The notes under the pieces were generated by a model that saw only the letters and a list, made by a program, of their open reading frames with translations, had not been told where the DNA came from and searched no databases. A stretch of 44,537 nt of DNA, taken from assembly GCA_949283075.1 (NCBI GenBank), contig CASDRH010000025.1:1-44537 (forward strand). The letters run 5' to 3'. Below, piece by piece: positions 6,803-16,335 of this stretch (position 1 is the stretch's first letter; each line of letters begins with the position of its first letter). The position numbers and the translations under genes are program-made. This DNA comes from an uncultured Pseudomonadota bacterium (GTDB lineage: Bacteria; Pseudomonadota; Alphaproteobacteria; Rs-D84; CASDRH01).

Positions 6803-7153
6803 ATGAAACTATTAAAATATTTAAAATCAGTATATTTATTTATCAGCCATACAACATCAAATCTTCTTTGGCATTTAAAATATAATAATTTTAAAACAGG
6901 CGTAATCAGCGCTTTAATATTTTTAATATTTTCAATAGTTGGCTCGATAATAGCATATGAAAATGTAGTTTTATCTAAACAACAAAAGAAAATTAATGAT
7001 AAAATAACAGATTTAAACAACGAAATTAAAATAGCAAATGCTGAATATATGCATTTAATTGCTCCAAATAATTTAAAAAAATTAAACGAAAAATTTACTC
7101 CAAATTATAAGGATATATCAGAAGAACAAAAATTATATTTAAAAGATAAGTAA
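6803..7153 (+). CDS. ftsL: Cell division protein FtsL-like
   Basis: A 116-residue bitopic protein: basic cytoplasmic N-terminus, one transmembrane helix (about residues 32-53), then a periplasmic coiled coil (KINDKITDLNNEIKIANAEY) followed by HLIAPNNLKKLNEKF. That last pattern matches the L-x-x-P-x-x-L-x-x-L-A motif of alphaproteobacterial FtsL. FtsL recruits FtsB/FtsQ and activates FtsWI at the septum. Sequence conservation in the family is low, so the call rests on topology plus position between rsmH and ftsI. Confidence 0.8.
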   Translation: MKLLKYLKSVYLFISHTTSNLLWHLKYNNFKTGVISALIFLIFSIVGSIIAYENVVLSKQQKKINDKITDLNNEIKIANAEYMHLIAPNNLKKLNEKFTPNYKDISEEQKLYLKDK

Positions 7154-7165
7154 TAAAATTATTTT

Positions 7166-8896
7166 ATGAGAAAAAACTTTAAAAACATAAACCCAAAAGA
7201 TGAAATACCACAAGATGTATTAAAATACTTCTCAAAAAAGCACACAAAAAATAAAGACAATATCAGATTAAAAATAATCAACATCGGAATATTTGTAATC
7301 GCCTTAATAATATCAATAAGATTAATATCATTAATAGGAGCAAATATAGACTTCCCTTTATTTGAAATATTTTCTTCAAATAAAAGCGATTATAAAAGAG
7401 AAAATAAAAAACTAATACGCCGAGATATTATTGACAGAAATGGAATAAAGATAGCTTCATCAATTCCATCATTTAATTTATATGCAAATGCAAAAGATAT
7501 TTTATTCCCAGATAAAACAGCAAAATCTTTAACAAAATTATTTCCAGATTTAAATTACAATGATTTAATGAAAAAATTTAAAAGCAAAAAATCATTTGTA
7601 TACATAAAAAGACAAATACCTATAAAGTACAAAGATTCTATATTAAGAATGGGAGACCCAGGATTAAAATTTGAAAATACATACGAAAGAATATATCCAT
7701 TAGAAGAATTATTCGTGCATATAGTAGGAGTAGTAGATATAGATAATAATGGATTATCAGGACTTGAAAAGGGATTAAACAAAGAGATTTTAAAAGAAAC
7801 AGCAGAACCAGTTCAACTTACACTAGACAGCCGAATTCAAACAGTATTAAGAAATGTTTTAATGGAGGGTATAGAAAAATATGATGCTAATCAAGCAGCA
7901 GCAGTAATAATGAACATTAAAACAGGCGAGATATTAGGTTTAGTATCACTACCAGATTACAAACCAGAAGATGTTGGTATAGCATTAACAGATTCTAAAT
8001 ATAATAATCATATAACATCTGATGTTTATGAGCAAGGTTCAGTGTTTAAAGTATTCACATCAGCATTAGCGATTGAAAATGGTTTTGCAGATATTGATCC
8101 AATACCAACATATGATATTAGCAAACCATTAAAAATTGGAGACTTTACAATAAGAGAAGAGTTAATACATCAAAAAACGGTAAAATTTTCTGATATTCTT
8201 GTTTTATCATCTAACATAGCATCTGCAATAGTAGCAATGGATCTCGGTGGAAAAAAACAAAGAGAGTTTTTAAAAAAACTAAATATGTTTGATAAAGTAT
8301 CATCACTACCAATACCGGAATTAGGAACTCCAGTAATTCCATCAGAAGGTGATTGGACAAAGGCAACAACAGCAACCGCTGGTTATGGGTACAGTTTATC
8401 TGTCACTCCATTACATACATTACTTGGATTTATTGCGATAGTAAATAATGGTATTTATGTCCAACCTAAAATATTAAAAGATATAAAAAATGAAGAACAC
8501 GATATACTTGATAAAATATTACCTAATACAGAACATGATGAAAACGATAAACATTCAGAAAGAATTGTATCATTATCAACATCAAAATTAATGAGAAAAT
8601 GGTTAAGAGAAACAGTAACAAAAGGAAAAGCTTACAAAGACCCAGGCGGATTAATAACAGGTGGAAAAAGTGGAACATCGACAAAAATAATTAATGGTAA
8701 ATACTCACAAGATTTATTAAGAACATTTTATATATCTACTTGGCCGATTGATAATCCACAATATGCAATGCTTGTAATGATGGACGAAGCAAAAAAAGGT
8801 CCTTGGGGTTCAAATTGCAGATTATCAGGTTGTAATGTATTCCCGATGACAAAAGAGATTTTAAAAAATATTGCAGTTTATACCATTTTGTATTAA
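7166..8896 (+). CDS. ftsI: Septal peptidoglycan transpeptidase FtsI (PBP3)
   Basis: A 576-residue class B penicillin-binding protein. One membrane anchor (about residues 36-57) and an N-terminal pedestal (RRDIIDRNG near residue 77) are followed by the transpeptidase domain. The active-site serine is in S292-V-F-K; the SxN motif is S348-S-N; the third motif is K501-S-G (the usual KTG as KSG). It cross-links septal peptidoglycan as partner of FtsW. It follows ftsL by 12 nt. The usual next genes, murE and murF, are missing and mraY follows. Confidence 0.95.
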   Translation: MRKNFKNINPKDEIPQDVLKYFSKKHTKNKDNIRLKIINIGIFVIALIISIRLISLIGANIDFPLFEIFSSNKSDYKRENKKLIRRDIIDRNGIKIASSIPSFNLYANAKDILFPDKTAKSLTKLFPDLNYNDLMKKFKSKKSFVYIKRQIPIKYKDSILRMGDPGLKFENTYERIYPLEELFVHIVGVVDIDNNGLSGLEKGLNKEILKETAEPVQLTLDSRIQTVLRNVLMEGIEKYDANQAAAVIMNIKTGEILGLVSLPDYKPEDVGIALTDSKYNNHITSDVYEQGSVFKVFTSALAIENGFADIDPIPTYDISKPLKIGDFTIREELIHQKTVKFSDILVLSSNIASAIVAMDLGGKKQREFLKKLNMFDKVSSLPIPELGTPVIPSEGDWTKATTATAGYGYSLSVTPLHTLLGFIAIVNNGIYVQPKILKDIKNEEHDILDKILPNTEHDENDKHSERIVSLSTSKLMRKWLRETVTKGKAYKDPGGLITGGKSGTSTKIINGKYSQDLLRTFYISTWPIDNPQYAMLVMMDEAKKGPWGSNCRLSGCNVFPMTKEILKNIAVYTILY

Positions 8897-8944
8897 AATC
8901 TGAAAGATATTCAATAAATTACTCAAAATAAGAAAAGGCAAAAA

Positions 8945-10039
8945 ATGTTTTATAGTTTTTTCGCAAATAATGCGATTTCAAATATAGGATTTGAAAATCT
9001 ATTTAGGTATGTTTCATTTAGAGCCGGCGGAGCTTTATTAACAGCTTTTTTATTATCAATTATTTTAGGAAATTTTTTTATAAAAAAATTATCATCAATT
9101 TCTAAAAAAGGTCAACCTATAAGAGAAAAAGGATATGGTCCAGAAAGTCATTTGAAAAAAACAGGCACTCCAACGATGGGCGGATTGTTAATAGTATCAA
9201 TGTTTACAATCTCAACATTATTATGGACTAATTTATCAAATGCATTTGTATGGATAATAATGTTATTAGTATTTAGTTTTTGCTTTGTAGGATTTTTTGA
9301 TGACTTTATGAAATTAAAGAAAAATGATGCATATGCTTTAAGTAAAAGAACTAGAATAATTTTGGAATTAATATTTGCAACAATAGGTTCTTTATTAATC
9401 ATAGAATATTTACCATTTTCACAAACTACAATATTTTTTCCGTTCTTTAAAAACTTATCATTAACTGTTCACTGGTCAATATTTTTAGCATTTGCAGTAT
9501 TCGTTATAATAGCAGCAGCAAATGCAGTAAATATAACAGATGGGCTTGACGGATTATCATCATTAACATCAATAAATGTATATGTAGTCTTTTTATTCTT
9601 TGCATATGTAATGGGAAGGTTTGATTATTCAATGTATTTACATTTTCATCATATACCAGGAGCATCAGAATTAGTAATTGTTTCCGCAGCAATGATAGGA
9701 GCATTATTCGGATTCTTATGGTTTAATTGCAAACCAGCCCAAATATTTATGGGAGACACAGGCTCATTAGCATTAGGAGCAGGTATGGCAGGAATAGCAA
9801 TAATATTAAAATCAGAATTAATATTAGCAATTGCAGGATTTATATTTGTTGCAGAAACACTATCATCAGCAATACAAATTATATCTTTGCGAAAATTTAA
9901 CAAAAAGGTATTTTTAATGGCCCCATTACATCATCATTTTGAATTAAAAGGAATGCCAGAAACAAAAATAGTATTCAGATTTTGGATGGTATCAATATTA
10001 TTTGCTTTAATAGCATTATCATCACTAAAAATCAGATAA
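8945..10039 (+). CDS. mraY: Phospho-N-acetylmuramoyl-pentapeptide transferase MraY
   Basis: A 364-residue polytopic enzyme making lipid I from UDP-MurNAc-pentapeptide and undecaprenyl phosphate. Signatures: KKTGTPTMGG near residue 77, the catalytic Asp pair in FFDDFMKLKK, NAVNITDGLDGL, FMGDTGSLALG, and the APLHHHFELKG histidine motif near the C-terminus. About ten transmembrane helices are apparent and the length is normal. AAAAGG lies 8 nt upstream of the ATG. Directly after ftsI, in an unusual junction lacking murE and murF. Confidence 0.96.
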   Translation: MFYSFFANNAISNIGFENLFRYVSFRAGGALLTAFLLSIILGNFFIKKLSSISKKGQPIREKGYGPESHLKKTGTPTMGGLLIVSMFTISTLLWTNLSNAFVWIIMLLVFSFCFVGFFDDFMKLKKNDAYALSKRTRIILELIFATIGSLLIIEYLPFSQTTIFFPFFKNLSLTVHWSIFLAFAVFVIIAAANAVNITDGLDGLSSLTSINVYVVFLFFAYVMGRFDYSMYLHFHHIPGASELVIVSAAMIGALFGFLWFNCKPAQIFMGDTGSLALGAGMAGIAIILKSELILAIAGFIFVAETLSSAIQIISLRKFNKKVFLMAPLHHHFELKGMPETKIVFRFWMVSILFALIALSSLKIR

Positions 10040-10065
10040 TAAAAATTTTTTAAAAGGAAACAAAT

Positions 10066-11508
10066 ATGAACAAAAGATTAATTAATGTAAATAAATTATT
10101 AGGAAAAACAATAGCAATATATGGTTTATCAAAAACAGGTATTTCAGCAGCAAAAGCATTAGGTCAAAGAGGAATCCATATAATTTTATGGGACGAAAAT
10201 AAAGATAAAATTGAAAATGCAGCATCATTAGGATTTGTAGTAAAAAATCTACACGAAGCAGACTTTTCAAAAATAGATTATTTAATTTGGTCCCCTGGAA
10301 TTCCACATACATTACCAACACCAAATCCAATTGCTTTAAAAGCAAAAGAGCACAACGTTCCAATCGTATGTGATATAGAATTTTTCACAAGCATATTTAC
10401 AAATGTAAAATACATAGGTATTACAGGAACAAATGGAAAATCAACTACAACAGGATTAATACACCATATATTCAAAACTGCTGGTAAAGAAACAGCTATT
10501 GGAGGAAATTATGGTATACCTGTATTTGATTTACCAGAGTTATCAAATAAAGGTTTTTATATTTTAGAATTATCAAGTTATCAAATAGAATTGTCTCCAT
10601 CATTAAATATGGATTGTGCTATATTGACTAATATTTCAGAAGATCACATAGATCGCCATAAAGATATGAATGGATATATATCTGTAAAAAAGCGAATATT
10701 TAACAGAGTTGACGATAAAGCTCATTTTAATATAATAACAGTTGATGATAAATACAGCCAAAAAGTATTCGAAGAAATATCCGATATAAAATTAAAAGAC
10801 ACAACTGTTCCAGTATTATCATCAAAAAGAATAAAAGGAGTTTATGTTGATTCAGACGGAGTTTTAAAAGATAACTTCTGGGAAAAAGATAAAAAAATAT
10901 TTGACTTATCAAAGTTAGAAAATTTGCAAGGCAAACACAATTGGCAAAATATAGCAATAAGTTATGCAGTTTCAAAATGTTATGATATTGATACGGAACA
11001 ATTTAAAACAGCATTACAGACATTTACAAACTTACCACACAGAATGGAAAAAATTCCAACAGAGGGAATGTTTGAAAACATACAAATAATAAATGATAGT
11101 AAAGGAACAAATGCAGATGCAACACAATATCCTTTACAAGCATACAGCGAAATATATTGGATTGCAGGCGGAAGACCAAAATCAGATGGAATAGACCCAT
11201 TAATAAAATTTATAAAACCATCAAAAATATTCCGAGCTTATATGATAGGAGAGGCAACTCGGCCATTCCATAAAATAGTAAAAGAAAGAACAAAATCATA
11301 TCGTTGTTGGACATTAAAAAAAGCAGTAAAAAAAGCTTTCAAACATATGTTAAAAGATATGAAAAAAGGATATGCAAAAAATCCAACTTTACTATTGTCA
11401 CCATCAGCAACGTCTTGGGACCAATTCAAAAGCTTTGAAGACAGAGGTGACCAATTTAAGCAGATAGTAAAAGAAGTAATGAATAAATATGATAAAAAGA
11501 GCAAATAG
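10066..11508 (+). CDS. murD: UDP-N-acetylmuramoyl-L-alanine:D-glutamate ligase MurD
   Basis: A 480-residue Mur ligase. Visible motifs: N-terminal nucleotide-sugar-binding YGLSKTGISAAKAL, the ATP P-loop GITGTNGKSTTTGL near residue 120, LSSYQIELSP and NISEDHIDRH typical of MurD, and INDSKGTNADAT in the C-terminal domain. It adds D-Glu to UDP-MurNAc-L-Ala in the cytoplasm. An AAAAGGAAA ribosome-binding site precedes it. Its last 20 bases overlap the start of ftsW in another frame, so the two are translationally coupled. Confidence 0.95.
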   Translation: MNKRLINVNKLLGKTIAIYGLSKTGISAAKALGQRGIHIILWDENKDKIENAASLGFVVKNLHEADFSKIDYLIWSPGIPHTLPTPNPIALKAKEHNVPIVCDIEFFTSIFTNVKYIGITGTNGKSTTTGLIHHIFKTAGKETAIGGNYGIPVFDLPELSNKGFYILELSSYQIELSPSLNMDCAILTNISEDHIDRHKDMNGYISVKKRIFNRVDDKAHFNIITVDDKYSQKVFEEISDIKLKDTTVPVLSSKRIKGVYVDSDGVLKDNFWEKDKKIFDLSKLENLQGKHNWQNIAISYAVSKCYDIDTEQFKTALQTFTNLPHRMEKIPTEGMFENIQIINDSKGTNADATQYPLQAYSEIYWIAGGRPKSDGIDPLIKFIKPSKIFRAYMIGEATRPFHKIVKERTKSYRCWTLKKAVKKAFKHMLKDMKKGYAKNPTLLLSPSATSWDQFKSFEDRGDQFKQIVKEVMNKYDKKSK

Positions 11509-12676
11509 CAATTTTTTAATAAATTGGAAAAAACAAATTGATACCCCTTTATTCATTAGCTTTTGCATAATATTAATATGTGGAATGTTAATGGCTTTTT
11601 CAGCATATCCATATACATCAGCTGGATATAAGTTAATAATAAAATATGCTGCTTATTCAAGTATTTCATTATTAATATTATTTATAATATCTAAAATGAA
11701 AAAAAATAATTTAATAAAACTATCATATGTATTATTTTTTATTTTTTTCATTTTACTGATTTTAGTTCCATTTATAGGCTTCCAAATAAAAGGAGCATCA
11801 AGATGGATACATTTCCCGTTATTTTCATTACAGCCATCAGAGCTTTTAAAACCATTTTTTTGTATTGTTTCAGCGATAATAATAATTCAAATAAAGAAAC
11901 TATATCAGAATTTAAAAGATACAAAATTACAAGCATTAAAAAATATAAACATAAATTTTACAAATAAAATAAAACAAATAAAGATAAAATTATGGACTTA
12001 TATTTCACTATCAATAATTACTCTTGGAATAATTATTTTCAGTATATACAGACAACCTGATATGGGAATGTTAATGAGCTTTGTTGTAGTCCTAGGAATA
12101 CAAATATTTGTAGCAAAATTAAATATGAAAGTAGTTATAACTTTTATGATAATAGCACTAACATTTCCCATAATCGGATATTATTCATTACCACATTTTA
12201 AAACAAGGATAGATAACTTTTTCTTTTCAGAATTAAAAAGCAATGAACAGCAAGGAATAGCTTTACATGTCATAGAAAAGTCCTCTTTAACAGGTGGAGT
12301 AAACAATGGTAAATTATTAAAACAATATGTTCCAGACGTTCATACAGATTTTGTTTTTACAGCTTTCTGTGAAAGTTTTGGAGGAATAGCAGGATTGTTA
12401 TTAATATCAGTATTATTTTATTTTGTAATAAGAATATTCAGGCTTTTAAGAAATTATGATGATGAGTTTATTATAATTGCCTGTTCAGGAATAGCAGGCT
12501 TTATAGCATTTCAAATAATGATAAATTTAATGTCAAATTTAGCATTGTTTCCTCCAAAAGGAATGACACTCCCATTTATATCATACGGGGGATCATCATA
12601 TCTTGCATCTGCAATATCTGTTGGGGTATTATTTGCTTTATTAAGAATAGACTTACCATCAGAAATAAAAATGTAA
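11489..12676 (+). CDS. ftsW: Lipid II polymerase FtsW (SEDS family)
   Basis: A 395-residue polytopic SEDS glycosyltransferase. Recognisable pieces: KGASRWIHFPLFSLQPSEL (SEDS motif with the conserved Arg and Pro), RQPDMGMLMSF, the extracytoplasmic loop with the conserved Asp in VHTDFVFTAFCESFGG, and the C-terminal PFISYGGSSYLA. A basic, lysine-rich loop (about residues 132-165) is longer than usual. It polymerises lipid II at the septum with FtsI. It overlaps murD by 20 bp. Confidence 0.93.
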   Translation: MIKRANSNFLINWKKQIDTPLFISFCIILICGMLMAFSAYPYTSAGYKLIIKYAAYSSISLLILFIISKMKKNNLIKLSYVLFFIFFILLILVPFIGFQIKGASRWIHFPLFSLQPSELLKPFFCIVSAIIIIQIKKLYQNLKDTKLQALKNININFTNKIKQIKIKLWTYISLSIITLGIIIFSIYRQPDMGMLMSFVVVLGIQIFVAKLNMKVVITFMIIALTFPIIGYYSLPHFKTRIDNFFFSELKSNEQQGIALHVIEKSSLTGGVNNGKLLKQYVPDVHTDFVFTAFCESFGGIAGLLLISVLFYFVIRIFRLLRNYDDEFIIIACSGIAGFIAFQIMINLMSNLALFPPKGMTLPFISYGGSSYLASAISVGVLFALLRIDLPSEIKM

Positions 12677-12750
12677 ATTAATAAAAATATATAAAGTCAA
12701 TATAATCATCATTTTATAAATAAAAGAAATCATTTAATGAAATAAATAAA

Positions 12751-12761
12751 TATGATATAAT
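12751..12761 (+). promoter_or_regulatory. Extended -10 promoter for murG
   Basis: TATGATATAAT (12751-12761) is a perfect extended -10 element. The murG ATG is 6 nt further on, with no Shine-Dalgarno, predicting a leaderless transcript. It lies in the only sizeable gap (91 bp) inside the run from murD to murB. The same 11-mer precedes the gene at 21740. Confidence 0.6.
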
Positions 12762-12767
12762 GATGAA

Positions 12768-13907
12768 ATGATTAAAAGAAATAATATAAAAAATAAAACA
12801 ATATTCATAACTGCTGGTGGAACTGGTGGTCATATATTTCCAGCATTACTTATTTGTGAAAAATTAAAAAAGCTTGGATATAAATTATTTTTCATTACAG
12901 ATATTCGTGGTAAAAAGTTTTTATCAAAAACAACTACATCAGATAATAAACAAGCATCAAAATTATTTGAAAAAGTTTTAATTTTAAATGCTTCAGGATT
13001 TGCTGGAAAAACAATTTATGAAAAAATTATAAGCTTAATCAAAATGACATTTTGTTTTATTCCATCAATATATTGGGTATTCAAATATAAACCAAATTTA
13101 ACAATAGGTTTCGGAGGATATGTTACATTAGCTCCCGTTATAATGTCAAAATTATGCTTAAAAAAAACAATAATTCATTCAGCAGATACTGTAATAGGAT
13201 TATCAAATAAAATACTTATAAATTTTTCAAATTTTATATGCACATCATTTAAAAATGTTAAAGGTATTCCAAACAGATTAAAAAATAAAATTGTTTATAC
13301 TGGACTACCAATCAAAGACATATTTTTCAAATACAGAAAAAATCCATATCCAAAAATAACACCAACATCAAAGATACAAATATTAATAACAGGCGGTTCA
13401 TTAGGAGCACAAATTCTAACAGATACAATACCTTATGCATTATCAATGCTACCAAAGAATATAATTAAAAGGTTAAATGTAATACATCAAGTTCAATATG
13501 ATAAAATAAAGCCAATATCAGATTTTTATAAAAAAATCGGCATAAAAGCGGAAGTTAGTGATTTTTTTAAAAATATTCCAGAACTTTTAAATAAATCCAA
13601 CTTGTTTATAGGTCGTTCAGGTGCAAGCACGGTTGTAGAGGTCGGAACAATAGCTTGTCCAGCAATCTTTATACCTTTAATGCATAAAGATAAACATCAG
13701 GTTTATAATGCTAAAACACTTGAAAAAATAGGCGGAGCAAAAATTATCTTGCAAAGTGATTTATCAATTGATAAATTATCTCGCGAAATAGAAACTTTAA
13801 TAAATAAAGATATTCTAACCCAGATGTATAATAATTTAATGAAAATAGAAACTATACAAGCATCTGATAATATAATAAAACTAATAAATAAAGCTATCAC
13901 AAAGTAA
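12768..13907 (+). CDS. murG: UDP-GlcNAc:lipid I GlcNAc transferase MurG
   Basis: A 379-residue GT-B glycosyltransferase. Signatures: ITAGGTGGHIFPAL at the N-terminus, the second-domain GGSLGAQILTDTIP, and the UDP-GlcNAc-binding RSGASTVVEVGTIACPAIFIP followed by KDKHQVYNA. It adds GlcNAc to lipid I on the inner leaflet, making lipid II. A short insertion (about residues 45-65) extends the N-domain. It follows ftsW after 91 bp and appears to have its own promoter. Confidence 0.95.
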   Translation: MIKRNNIKNKTIFITAGGTGGHIFPALLICEKLKKLGYKLFFITDIRGKKFLSKTTTSDNKQASKLFEKVLILNASGFAGKTIYEKIISLIKMTFCFIPSIYWVFKYKPNLTIGFGGYVTLAPVIMSKLCLKKTIIHSADTVIGLSNKILINFSNFICTSFKNVKGIPNRLKNKIVYTGLPIKDIFFKYRKNPYPKITPTSKIQILITGGSLGAQILTDTIPYALSMLPKNIIKRLNVIHQVQYDKIKPISDFYKKIGIKAEVSDFFKNIPELLNKSNLFIGRSGASTVVEVGTIACPAIFIPLMHKDKHQVYNAKTLEKIGGAKIILQSDLSIDKLSREIETLINKDILTQMYNNLMKIETIQASDNIIKLINKAITK

Positions 13908-13914
13908 ATACAAA

Positions 13915-15396
13915 ATGATTACACAAAAATTTAAAGACTTGTTAATCAACAATACACAAGAATTACAACAAATCGCTACAAAAGACAAAGTATACCATTT
14001 TATAGGCATAGGTGGTTGCGGTATGAGTGGTATAGCAAAAGTAATGCTTCAAAGTGGTTATAAAGTACAAGGTTCAGATGCAAAAGAAAGCGATTATACA
14101 AAACAATTAAGAGATATTAGCAAAGATATAAAAATATTTATTGGACAAGCATATGAAAATGTATCTGGAGCAGATATAGTAGTTTATTCAGATTCAATTC
14201 ATGATGATAATCCAGAAATGCAATATGTTTTAGACAATAATATAAAAATCGTTCCACGAGCAGTAATGCTTGATTTTATAATAAATGATAATAATAAAAA
14301 AAGCATTGCTATAACAGGAACTCACGGTAAAACAACAACAACTTCATTTGCTTCAATTTTGCTAAAAGAGTCAGATAAAAATCCAACATTTATAAATGGA
14401 GGTATAATAAACCAATATAACACAAATGCAGAAAATGGAAGTGGAGAATATTCAGCATATGAAGCTTGTGAGGCATATGGAAATGTAAAATACTTTAATC
14501 CATCTATTTCAGTAATAACAAATATAGAACCAGAACATATGGATTTTTATAAAACAAATGAAATACTAATGGATTATTTTTATAATTTTGTAAAAAGGAC
14601 AAAAGATTTATGTATAATTGGTCTTGATACAGAAATGTCATTAGATTTATATAAAATGGTAAATAAATCAGATGATATTAAAGCAACAATAAAAACATTT
14701 TCATTAAATAATACAAACGCAGATATATACGCAGAAAACATTTTACAATCAATTACAGGTGTAGAATTTACAGCAGTAATAAAATCAGAAACAGAAGAAG
14801 AAAGAATTAATATACAAATGCCTATATTGGGTGATCATAATATAAAAAACGCTTTACCAATAATAATAATTGCTAAACATATAGGATTATCAAATGAAAC
14901 AATACAAAAAGCTTGTAAATCATTTACAGGAAATAAACACAGATTTTCTTTGGTAGATAAATTTGATAACATTACAATAATTGATGATTACGGGCATCAT
15001 CCAAGCGAAATTTCATCAGTAATAGAAACAGCAAAACAAATATTAAAAAAAGATGAAAATTTAATAGTTTTATTTGAGCCTCATAAATACAGCCGATTAT
15101 CAGATTGTTGGGACGGATTTAAACAAATATTTTCAAATGTAAAAAATTTCATTATAACAGATGTATATGATGCTGGAGAAACTCCAATTGAAAATATAAA
15201 CTCAACAAAATTTGTTGCAGAATTATCCAGTAAAACAAATGCATTCCACGTAAATAGCTTTTCAGAAATAGCACAATGCATAAACGGAATTTGTCAAAAA
15301 ACAGGTGGAGGAACAATCATATCATTTTCTGCTGGAGCTTTAAAAGATTACATATATTCTCTTCCAGAACAAATAAAGAAATTAAAAAAGGTATAA
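13915..15396 (+). CDS. murC: UDP-N-acetylmuramate:L-alanine ligase MurC
   Basis: A 493-residue Mur ligase. Motifs: GIGGCGMSGIAKVML at the N-terminus, P-loop AITGTHGKTTTTSF near residue 140, NIEPEHMDFY, IDDYGHHPSEI, and FEPHKYSR. The mid-domain acidic motif is EACEAYG rather than the common EADESD, a variant close to the EACEY form I recall in other MurC proteins. It attaches the first L-Ala to UDP-MurNAc. Seven bases separate it from murG and no Shine-Dalgarno is seen, so translation is probably coupled. Confidence 0.95.
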   Translation: MITQKFKDLLINNTQELQQIATKDKVYHFIGIGGCGMSGIAKVMLQSGYKVQGSDAKESDYTKQLRDISKDIKIFIGQAYENVSGADIVVYSDSIHDDNPEMQYVLDNNIKIVPRAVMLDFIINDNNKKSIAITGTHGKTTTTSFASILLKESDKNPTFINGGIINQYNTNAENGSGEYSAYEACEAYGNVKYFNPSISVITNIEPEHMDFYKTNEILMDYFYNFVKRTKDLCIIGLDTEMSLDLYKMVNKSDDIKATIKTFSLNNTNADIYAENILQSITGVEFTAVIKSETEEERINIQMPILGDHNIKNALPIIIIAKHIGLSNETIQKACKSFTGNKHRFSLVDKFDNITIIDDYGHHPSEISSVIETAKQILKKDENLIVLFEPHKYSRLSDCWDGFKQIFSNVKNFIITDVYDAGETPIENINSTKFVAELSSKTNAFHVNSFSEIAQCINGICQKTGGGTIISFSAGALKDYIYSLPEQIKKLKKV

Positions 15397-15402
15397 TAAA
15401 AA

Positions 15403-16326
15403 ATGTCTACTGTCCGACAATTTACAGATGAATTATTTAAGAAACTTCCAAAATGTAAAGGTGATTTAATTCCAAATGCACCACTATCAATCCACACAAG
15501 ATTTAAAACAGGTGGAAATGCAGAAGTTTTATTTATGCCGTATGATGTAGATGATTTAAAAAAATTTATAAAAGAAATTCCAGCAGATGTTCCAATAACA
15601 ATTTTAGGACTTGGTTCAAACGTTTTAATAAGAGATGGTGGGGTAAGAGGAGTAGTAATACTACCATTCAGATTTTGTAATATAGATGTAGATAAAGAAA
15701 ACAAAATAATAAAATGTGGAGCTTTCGCAAATTCTTTATTGGTATCACATATAGCATTAAAAAATGAAATATCAGGATTAGAGTTTTTATGCTGTGTTCC
15801 TGGAACTGTTGCAGGCGGAGCAGTAATGAACGCTGGTAGTTATGGAGATGATTATTCAAAAATCTTAATATCAGTAAAAACAATTAATAGATTTGGAAAA
15901 GAAAAAATATACACAAAAGAGGAGTGTAATTTACAATACAGGTCATCATCTATACCAAAAGATGAAGTTATAGTTGAGGTATCATTACAAGGAAATACAT
16001 CAAAATCATCTGAGCAAATAAAAGAAGATATGGAAAAAATGATTAGTAATAAAAGCTCAACACAACCAATCACAGCAAGATGTGCAGGTTCATCATTTAA
16101 AAATCCTCCTGAACAACCAGCTTGGAAATGTATCCGTGATGCAAATGCAGAAACATTAACACAAGGCGATGCAAAGTTATCAGATATTCATTCAAACTTC
16201 ATAATAAATGATGGAAATGCGTCAGCTACTGATATAGAAGATTTAGGCGAAAAAATCCGCACAAAAGTATATGAAACAAGCGGAATAATGCTTCACTGGG
16301 AAATTAAAATATTGGGTGATAGATAA
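15403..16326 (+). CDS. murB: UDP-N-acetylenolpyruvoylglucosamine reductase MurB
   Basis: A 307-residue FAD enzyme that reduces UDP-GlcNAc-enolpyruvate to UDP-MurNAc. FAD-binding signatures: RFKTGGNAEVLF, LGLGSNVLIRDGGVRGVV and CCVPGTVAGGAVMNAGSYG; the catalytic serine motif is near CAGSSFKNP. The length fits type II MurB. A TATAAT (15392-15397) overlapping the murC stop lies 5 nt from this ATG and could be a further internal promoter, although AAGG also occurs nearby. In most alphaproteobacteria ddl, ftsQ, ftsA and ftsZ follow; here a convergent murJ follows. Confidence 0.95.
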   Translation: MSTVRQFTDELFKKLPKCKGDLIPNAPLSIHTRFKTGGNAEVLFMPYDVDDLKKFIKEIPADVPITILGLGSNVLIRDGGVRGVVILPFRFCNIDVDKENKIIKCGAFANSLLVSHIALKNEISGLEFLCCVPGTVAGGAVMNAGSYGDDYSKILISVKTINRFGKEKIYTKEECNLQYRSSSIPKDEVIVEVSLQGNTSKSSEQIKEDMEKMISNKSSTQPITARCAGSSFKNPPEQPAWKCIRDANAETLTQGDAKLSDIHSNFIINDGNASATDIEDLGEKIRTKVYETSGIMLHWEIKILGDR

Positions 16327-16335
16327 TTACTTAAT